9,968 bases of DNA from Clostridia bacterium. Its GTDB lineage: Bacteria; Bacillota_A; Clostridia; Oscillospirales; CAG-272. Of the stretch, positions 6,010 to 9,968 are shown piece by piece. The DNA lies in contig JAFZCF010000179.1 of the NCBI GenBank assembly GCA_017552165.1, positions 1 through 9,968 of the forward strand. The letters run 5' to 3'. How positions within the stretch are numbered: position 1 is the first letter of the stretch; each line of letters opens with the position of its first letter. The notes beneath the pieces are model-generated. The model was not told the DNA's origin, ran no database searches, and was given only the letters and a program-made list of their open reading frames with translations. Position numbers and translations under genes: made by a program.

Positions 6010-7032
6010 ATGACGGACAGGCGCTTTCAGGATATTATCGACGGCGTTGCCGGATATATCGGAACGACAGCCGGAATTCTCGGAGAGGACGGCTCGGTGC
6101 TCGCCTGCACCGACCCGGATTTCATCGGAAAAGACGGCAGCAAAGTTCTGCCCGGCGGCTTTTCGGTCATGAAAGCCGACAAAAACTCCGAAACACGGGT
6201 TTTTGTCCGCGGGACTGACGGATTGTCGGTGCGCCTCTGCGGAATGCTTGCGTTCGCAGTTTCGGAGTCCGCGTCGCTGCGCGACGCCGAGGCCGGACGC
6301 GCGGAGTTCATGCGAAAGCTCATTCTCGGGGAGATCGCTTCAGGCGCGGCTATAGAAACGTCCGAAAGACTCGGGATACGCTTTTCCGAGCCGAGAAAGG
6401 TCTACGCCGTGAGGGTGCAGGGAGACGCCGATACCCAGCCGTATCAGGTGCTTAGCCGCATTTTCCCGGAAAATGACGATTTCGTCGTTTCCGTCGGCGG
6501 AGACGATTACGCGGTGATCACCGGCGCGGGCGCGTCGGACGGGGATGAAGCAAACGAGACCGCCGCTTCCGTCGTTGACGTATTCGGGTCGGAATGCTTC
6601 GTCAACGCCTTCGTCGGGGTCGGCACGACTGCCGATGACCTCGGTATGCTCGGAAAATCGTATTCGAACGCCCTTTTCGCCCTCGGGACGGCGAGACTCT
6701 TTTCACCTGGAAAACCGGTTGCGTGTTACGGGTCGCTCGGCGTGGCCGGACTGATAAACGGCCTCCCGCGTGAGGCGTGCCGCGCTTTCCTCTCCGAGGT
6801 CAGGGGAGTCGATCAGTTCGACGGAGAGATGCTCGCGACGGTCCAGGCGTTTTTCGACAACGGACTGAACGTGTCCGAGACCGCGAGGAGCATATTCGTC
6901 CACAGGAACACTCTCCTTTACAGGATCGAGAAAATTAAACGCGTGACGGGGCTCGATATAAGAACGTTTGACCAGGCGGTCACGCTCCGGCTTGCCCTGA
7001 TGGTCAGAAAATACCTTGAAGGAACGTTATAA
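6010..7032 (+). CDS. CdaR/PucR-family transcriptional regulator
   Basis: A 340-residue cytosolic regulator with the three-part layout of CdaR relatives. The N-terminal part (about 5-75, with GILGEDGSVLA and a DFIGKDG segment) resembles the sugar-diacid recognition domain. The middle (about 128-235, with VSVGGDDYAVITG near 160-172) resembles the CdaR GGDEF-like domain without an intact GGDEF catalytic motif. The C-terminus (about 275-335) is an HTH_30 DNA-binding domain, seen in NVSETARSIFVHRNTLLYRI (287-306) and the following GLDIRTF. The ligand cannot be deduced, and the diacid sensor is short and divergent. The gene starts the plus-strand unit divergent from the arg operon and ends 11 nt before ftsE, so it is probably cotranscribed with the division genes. 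Its target could be this shared intergenic region, which holds two palindromes, but that is inference. Confidence 0.85.
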   Translation: MTDRRFQDIIDGVAGYIGTTAGILGEDGSVLACTDPDFIGKDGSKVLPGGFSVMKADKNSETRVFVRGTDGLSVRLCGMLAFAVSESASLRDAEAGRAEFMRKLILGEIASGAAIETSERLGIRFSEPRKVYAVRVQGDADTQPYQVLSRIFPENDDFVVSVGGDDYAVITGAGASDGDEANETAASVVDVFGSECFVNAFVGVGTTADDLGMLGKSYSNALFALGTARLFSPGKPVACYGSLGVAGLINGLPREACRAFLSEVRGVDQFDGEMLATVQAFFDNGLNVSETARSIFVHRNTLLYRIEKIKRVTGLDIRTFDQAVTLRLALMVRKYLEGTL

Positions 7033-7043
7033 ACGTCTTAAAA

Positions 7044-7730
7044 ATGATTGAATTCAACAACGTAACAAAAGTATATCCGAACGGAACAGAGGCGCTCAAA
7101 GGCGTAAATCTTAAAATAAACGACGGGGAGTTCGTTTTCATCGTCGGCGCGTCCGGCGCCGGAAAGTCGACTTTGACCAAACTCCTGACAAGAGAGGAGC
7201 GCGTGACCGGGGGAACGCTCACCGTCGGCAACTTCAATCTGACGAAAATGCCGGAACGCAGAGTGCCGTACTATCGCCGCCAGATCGGTGTGGTGTTTCA
7301 GGATTTCAGACTCCTCTCCGACATGACGGTGTATGAAAACGTCGCGTTTGCCATGCGGGTGATAGGCGAGTCCGAAAAGGCCATCAAAAGGAGAGTTCCT
7401 TCGATGCTTTCGATAGTCGGCCTTTCCGAAAAGGGCTCGTGTTTCCCCGATGAGCTGTCGGGCGGGGAACAGCAGAGAGTCGCGCTTGCCCGCGCCCTCG
7501 CGAACAACCCCAAGACCATAATCGCGGACGAGCCGACGGGTAACATCGACCCCAAGCTCAGTCTCGAGATCATGAGTCTCCTCATAAAGATACACAGCAA
7601 GAACAAGACCGTAATCGTCGTCACGCATGAGAAAACGCTCGTCGATTATTTCAAGCAGCGCGTCGTCATGATCGACGACGGCGTCGTGGTCAGCGACAGG
7701 GTCGGAGGAATGTTCAATGCGCAGAAATAA
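7044..7730 (+). CDS. ftsE: Cell division ATP-binding protein FtsE
   Basis: The ATPase of the FtsEX ABC-type complex. It does not transport a solute; it powers a conformational signal through FtsX that activates a murein hydrolase outside the membrane. The 228-residue length is typical. Motifs in order: Walker A GASGAGKS (35-42, Lys41), Q-loop Gln86 in VVFQDFRLL, signature LSGGEQQR (138-145), Walker B TIIADEP (158-164, catalytic Glu163), and the switch His195 in VVTHE. All catalytic residues are intact. The ATG at 7044 matches the usual FtsE opening MIEFNNVTKVYPNG. It has no recognisable Shine-Dalgarno sequence within 15 nt, so translation may depend on coupling with the regulator gene ending 11 nt earlier. 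It overlaps ftsX by 14 nt. Confidence 0.97.
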   Translation: MIEFNNVTKVYPNGTEALKGVNLKINDGEFVFIVGASGAGKSTLTKLLTREERVTGGTLTVGNFNLTKMPERRVPYYRRQIGVVFQDFRLLSDMTVYENVAFAMRVIGESEKAIKRRVPSMLSIVGLSEKGSCFPDELSGGEQQRVALARALANNPKTIIADEPTGNIDPKLSLEIMSLLIKIHSKNKTVIVVTHEKTLVDYFKQRVVMIDDGVVVSDRVGGMFNAQK

Positions 7731-9165
7731 GCCGTCGTTCTTTATCGGCCAGGCCTTCCGCGGGATGTTCCGCAACGGAATGATGACCGTCGCCTCGATC
7801 GTGGTGCTTTTTTCCTGCCTGACCGTTCTCGGGGCTTTCATGCTGATAGCCCGCAATATCGATTATAACCTCGAATCGCTCGACAATCTCAACCAGCTTG
7901 TTGCCTTCTGCGACACCACGACGGGCCACAGCGCGGGAGAGCGCATCACCCTCGCCGACGCGCCGGAGACGGACAGCGGCAGGACCTTCCTCGGCTGGAC
8001 TACCGTCCGCTCATCGGACAGTCCGATGTATCAGGCGGGGCAGAAATACACGGTAAGCGAAGAAGACTCGCGTTTCGGCAAGATAACGTTCTACGCCGTG
8101 TGGGAGGGCGACGACGTGGTCAGCTATGACGGCATCAGCGTCCTGTTCAACGCGAGCGGGATGAAGCTTGCCGAGCCGCTTGAGCAGGACGACACCGTAT
8201 ATACGAGCGGCGACAGGATCAGTCTCCCCTCGGGACTCCAGTCGGCGAACAGCGCGATCAGCTTCCTCGGCTGGACAACTGTATACGAGGCCCTTCTCGA
8301 AGAAAACCCGACGGCGCTTTATAAGCCGGGCGAAGAGGTACAGCTCCTGTCTCAGGACGCAAAGAAGGGCGTTATAGAGTTCTACGCCGTGTGGAGCGAG
8401 ACTCCCGCCTTCGGTGAATACGACGTAATCTACGATCCGGGAACGGACACCGGCGCCGTCGTCGGAACGGATTCCGAGCTCCGTCTCGCCGCTGTGCGGC
8501 AGATGGTGAATTCTCTCCCGTATCTCGACGGCCCGGACGCCGTCAGATTCGTGTCAAAGGAAGAGACGCTTGAAAACGAGATGAAGGCCCTCGCAAAATA
8601 CGAGGGGATAAAGGAGCTTTTCAGCGAGCTCAGCAACCCGTATCCCGACACCTTCATAATCACTTATACGTCAGACGCGGACGTCGAGGAGCTTGAGAGA
8701 AAAGCCCTCGCGATTCCCGATATATACAACACGCGGAGCCGCGCGCAGATAGCCGAGTCCATCAATTCCGTCAGGAGCGGTACGTCGTCCGTACTCTTCT
8801 GGTTCTCGGTCGTTCTGTTCGTCGTGTCCGTCGTCGTTATCGTGAACACAGTCAAGCTCGCGGTCGAGTACCGCAGCAAGGAGATCGTCATAATGCGCTA
8901 TATAGGCGCGACGAAGGCGTTTATCGCCGCTCCCTTTGAGATGGAGGGCGCGATAATCGGACTGTTTTCGGGACTGCTCTCCTTCATAGCGCAATGGATC
9001 GCGTACGGATACGTTTCGCGTCTCATCATCAGGGAAATCAATATCATCTCCATGCTTCCGTTTTCGTCGGTATGGGGTATGGTGCTGATAGAGTGCCTCG
9101 CGGTAGGCGCTGTCACCGGATTTATCGGAAGTATAATCGCCATCTGGAGATATCTGAAGGCATAA
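7717..9165 (+). CDS. ftsX: Cell division protein FtsX with an InlB-repeat insertion in its extracytoplasmic loop
   Basis: The membrane partner of FtsE. The start is well supported: GGAGGA (7704-7709) lies 7 nt before the ATG. TM1 spans about 23-44. The FtsX extracytoplasmic domain is recognisable from about 252-350 (RFVSKEETLENEM at 277-289, then PYPDTFIITY at 308-317 and the SRAQIAESI region). TM2 is about 357-378, followed by the cytoplasmic EYRSKEIVIMRYIGATKAFI (384-403), then TM3 (about 411-431) and TM4 (about 450-477). FtsX proteins are usually about 300 residues. This one has 482, and the excess (about 66-252) sits just after TM1 and the first strand NQLVAFCD. That insert holds two Listeria-Bacteroides/InlB B-type repeats. 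Membrane and FtsX-domain parts look intact, so a functional enlarged FtsX is more likely than a pseudogene. The insert probably changes or extends contact with the hydrolase encoded next. Confidence 0.93.
   Translation: MRRNKPSFFIGQAFRGMFRNGMMTVASIVVLFSCLTVLGAFMLIARNIDYNLESLDNLNQLVAFCDTTTGHSAGERITLADAPETDSGRTFLGWTTVRSSDSPMYQAGQKYTVSEEDSRFGKITFYAVWEGDDVVSYDGISVLFNASGMKLAEPLEQDDTVYTSGDRISLPSGLQSANSAISFLGWTTVYEALLEENPTALYKPGEEVQLLSQDAKKGVIEFYAVWSETPAFGEYDVIYDPGTDTGAVVGTDSELRLAAVRQMVNSLPYLDGPDAVRFVSKEETLENEMKALAKYEGIKELFSELSNPYPDTFIITYTSDADVEELERKALAIPDIYNTRSRAQIAESINSVRSGTSSVLFWFSVVLFVVSVVVIVNTVKLAVEYRSKEIVIMRYIGATKAFIAAPFEMEGAIIGLFSGLLSFIAQWIAYGYVSRLIIREINIISMLPFSSVWGMVLIECLAVGAVTGFIGSIIAIWRYLKA
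7930..8103 (+). repeat. InlB B-type repeat 1 coding segment in ftsX
   Basis: Residues about 72-129 of FtsX. The diagnostic pattern is FLGWTTV (91-97), then YQAGQKYTVS and closing FYAVW (125-129), matching the GW...YAxW signature of the beta-grasp-like Listeria-Bacteroides repeat family (InlB B repeat/Flg_new). The opening strand may be supplied by FtsX's own LVAFCD. Such repeats occur in surface proteins and are extracellular, consistent with the topology here. Confidence 0.8.
8131..8394 (+). repeat. InlB B-type repeat 2 coding segment in ftsX
   Basis: Residues about 139-226 of FtsX. It begins with ISVLFNASG, continues through SGDRISLPSG, FLGWTTV (183-189) and YKPGEEVQLLS, and closes with FYAVW (222-226). 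Key blocks match repeat 1 exactly at the protein level and nearly so in DNA: 18 of 20 bases at 7987-8006 versus 8263-8282, and 15 of 15 at 8089-8103 versus 8380-8394. The strand after it (YDVIYDPG, 235-242) looks like the start of a third unit that then runs into canonical FtsX sequence. Confidence 0.8.
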
Positions 9166-9177
9166 TACGGGAACGTT

Positions 9178-9190
9178 CGGGCTTTGCCCG
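9178..9190 (+). other. Small GC hairpin between ftsX and the hydrolase gene
   Basis: CGGGC (9178-9182) pairs with GCCCG (9186-9190) around a TTT loop, immediately before GGAAAGG (9191-9197), the probable ribosome-binding site for the ATG at 9210. There is no T-run, so it is not a terminator. It could stabilise a processed transcript end or tune translation of the hydrolase relative to ftsX. Function is inferred only from position. Confidence 0.4.
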
Positions 9191-9209
9191 GGAAAGGCGT
9201 TGAATCAAA

Positions 9210-9968
9210 ATGAAAAAACAGTCATACGCGGCGGGGACGAGGATAAAGTCGTTTTTCCTCATGCTTGCGATACTGCTGACTTTCGTTTCGTTCATGAGTT
9301 TTGACGACGGAGGAAGCAGCGTCGAAGCGGCGAAAAAGGTCACCGAGGCGGATATAAAAGCCCAGCGTGACAAAATCAAGAACGCTACGGCAAACATAGC
9401 AAAATATCAGACGAACGCCGCGGCGTTCGACGGTCAGATAGAGGAAGCCCGGGCAGAGAAGGAAAAGCTCGACCTTGAGATCACGTACATGAACGAGGCG
9501 ATCTATCAGACCGATGAGCTTATAACCCAGTATCAAACGCTGATTGCCGAACGCAAAACGGAGATACTTGACAAGCAGGCGGAGGTCGAGCGCAAATACG
9601 ACGCGTTCTCGAGCCTTCTCCGCACGTCGTACGAAAACGGTATGCTTACGCTTGCCGAGCTTCTTGTCAGCTCCGACAATCTTATAGAGTTCCTTACAAG
9701 GTCTGACAACCTCGGCTCGATGCTGAATTATCAGCAGTCGCTTACCGAGGATCTCGACGCGGAGATCACAGGTCTTAAGGCTCTGAAATCCAATCTCGAA
9801 CAGCAGAAACAGGATTATTCGGATACCCTTGCGGAATACGAGGCTCTGCTCTCCGATCTCGAGGAAAAACTCGCGCTTCAGGACAAATATCTGAAGAAAC
9901 TCGAATCCGACCAAAAGGCGCAGGAAAATGCCGCAAAGAAAGAGCAGGCAGCAAAGGAAAAGGCGGAA
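9210..9968 (+). CDS. Coiled-coil murein hydrolase or activator of PcsB/CwlO/EnvC type, N-terminal part (3' end outside window)
   Basis: The frame from the ATG at 9210 stays open to the window end, giving 253 residues without a stop. A basic start (MKKQSYAAGTRIK) precedes a hydrophobic signal or anchor segment (about 14-29). Ala-Ala-Lys at about 40-42 (VEAAKK) is a plausible cleavage region. The rest is a long Glu/Lys/Gln-rich coiled coil (about 43-125 and 175-253) interrupted by a compact segment, SYENGMLTLAELLVSS then LIEFLTRSDNLGSM (about 135-166). This matches the conserved hairpin of PcsB/CwlO/EnvC hydrolases that contacts FtsX. The catalytic domain (CHAP, NlpC/P60 or M23) would lie beyond the window, so the enzyme class is undetermined. 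Its position 44 nt after ftsX fits the established role of FtsEX in activating such hydrolases during cell division. Confidence 0.9.
   Translation, partial: MKKQSYAAGTRIKSFFLMLAILLTFVSFMSFDDGGSSVEAAKKVTEADIKAQRDKIKNATANIAKYQTNAAAFDGQIEEARAEKEKLDLEITYMNEAIYQTDELITQYQTLIAERKTEILDKQAEVERKYDAFSSLLRTSYENGMLTLAELLVSSDNLIEFLTRSDNLGSMLNYQQSLTEDLDAEITGLKALKSNLEQQKQDYSDTLAEYEALLSDLEEKLALQDKYLKKLESDQKAQENAAKKEQAAKEKAE

Noticed and set aside
7024..7036. ACGTT-ATA-AACGT inverted repeat at the regulator-ftsE junction
   Set aside because: A 5-bp AT-containing stem with no T-run. It probably arises by chance and does not end transcription.
7038..7856. A 272-codon minus-strand frame opposite ftsE
   Set aside because: ftsE on the plus strand has complete ABC ATPase motifs. 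The antisense product resembles nothing and ends in the start region of ftsE.
7717..9165. The idea that the long ftsX is an assembly or frameshift artefact
   Set aside because: The frame is continuous across the insert, the inserted repeats are coherent domains in the same frame, and base composition matches the flanks. Only reads could exclude a chimera fully.
9222..9914. A 230-codon minus-strand frame opposite the hydrolase gene
   Set aside because: The plus-strand frame stays open to the window end and has a signal segment, the coiled coil and the PcsB/EnvC hairpin.

Overview
The window looks like a chromosomal segment from a low-characterised Bacillota, most likely an uncultured gut- or rumen-type Clostridia member. 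This is inferred from four things: an argCJBD biosynthetic block, an FtsEX-PcsB/CwlO-type division module led by a CdaR-like regulator, a lipoprotein signal on a secreted esterase, and strong GGAGG ribosome-binding sites. Coding DNA is GC-rich, and the one long intergenic stretch (5712-6009) is markedly AT-richer. No rRNA, tRNA, CRISPR array, phage gene or insertion sequence is visible.

Layout. (1) Positions 1-1493 (+): two tandem paralogous SGNH/sialate-O-acetylesterase-like proteins, the first cut by the window edge. Their genes overlap by 4 bases (ATGA). (2) Positions 1502-1546: a strong hairpin with T-runs on both sides, a shared bidirectional terminator between convergent units. (3) Positions 5711-1568 (-): a compact argC-argJ-argB-argD operon for the acetylated (cyclic) route from glutamate to ornithine. 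ArgC makes the semialdehyde, ArgD aminates it, ArgJ moves the acetyl group from acetylornithine back to glutamate, and ArgB phosphorylates acetylglutamate. (4) Positions 5712-6009: a divergent control region. On the minus strand it has two consensus TTGACA-N17-TATAAT promoters, both with an extended -10, and a near-perfect ARG box between them. On the plus strand it has TTGACA-N17-TAGAAT with two perfect 12-bp palindromes. (5) Positions 6010-9968 (+): a CdaR/PucR-like regulator, ftsE, ftsX and the N-terminal part of a coiled-coil murein hydrolase (PcsB/CwlO/EnvC-like), closely spaced and probably one operon.

The most unusual element is FtsX. At 482 residues it is about 185 longer than a typical FtsX. 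The extra length sits in the extracytoplasmic loop, directly after the first transmembrane helix, and contains two InlB/Listeria-Bacteroides-type repeats (FLGWTTV...FYAVW). This is the surface that in other bacteria engages the hydrolase, whose gene lies immediately downstream. I regard this as the best candidate for something undescribed. The arginine control region is the second most interesting.
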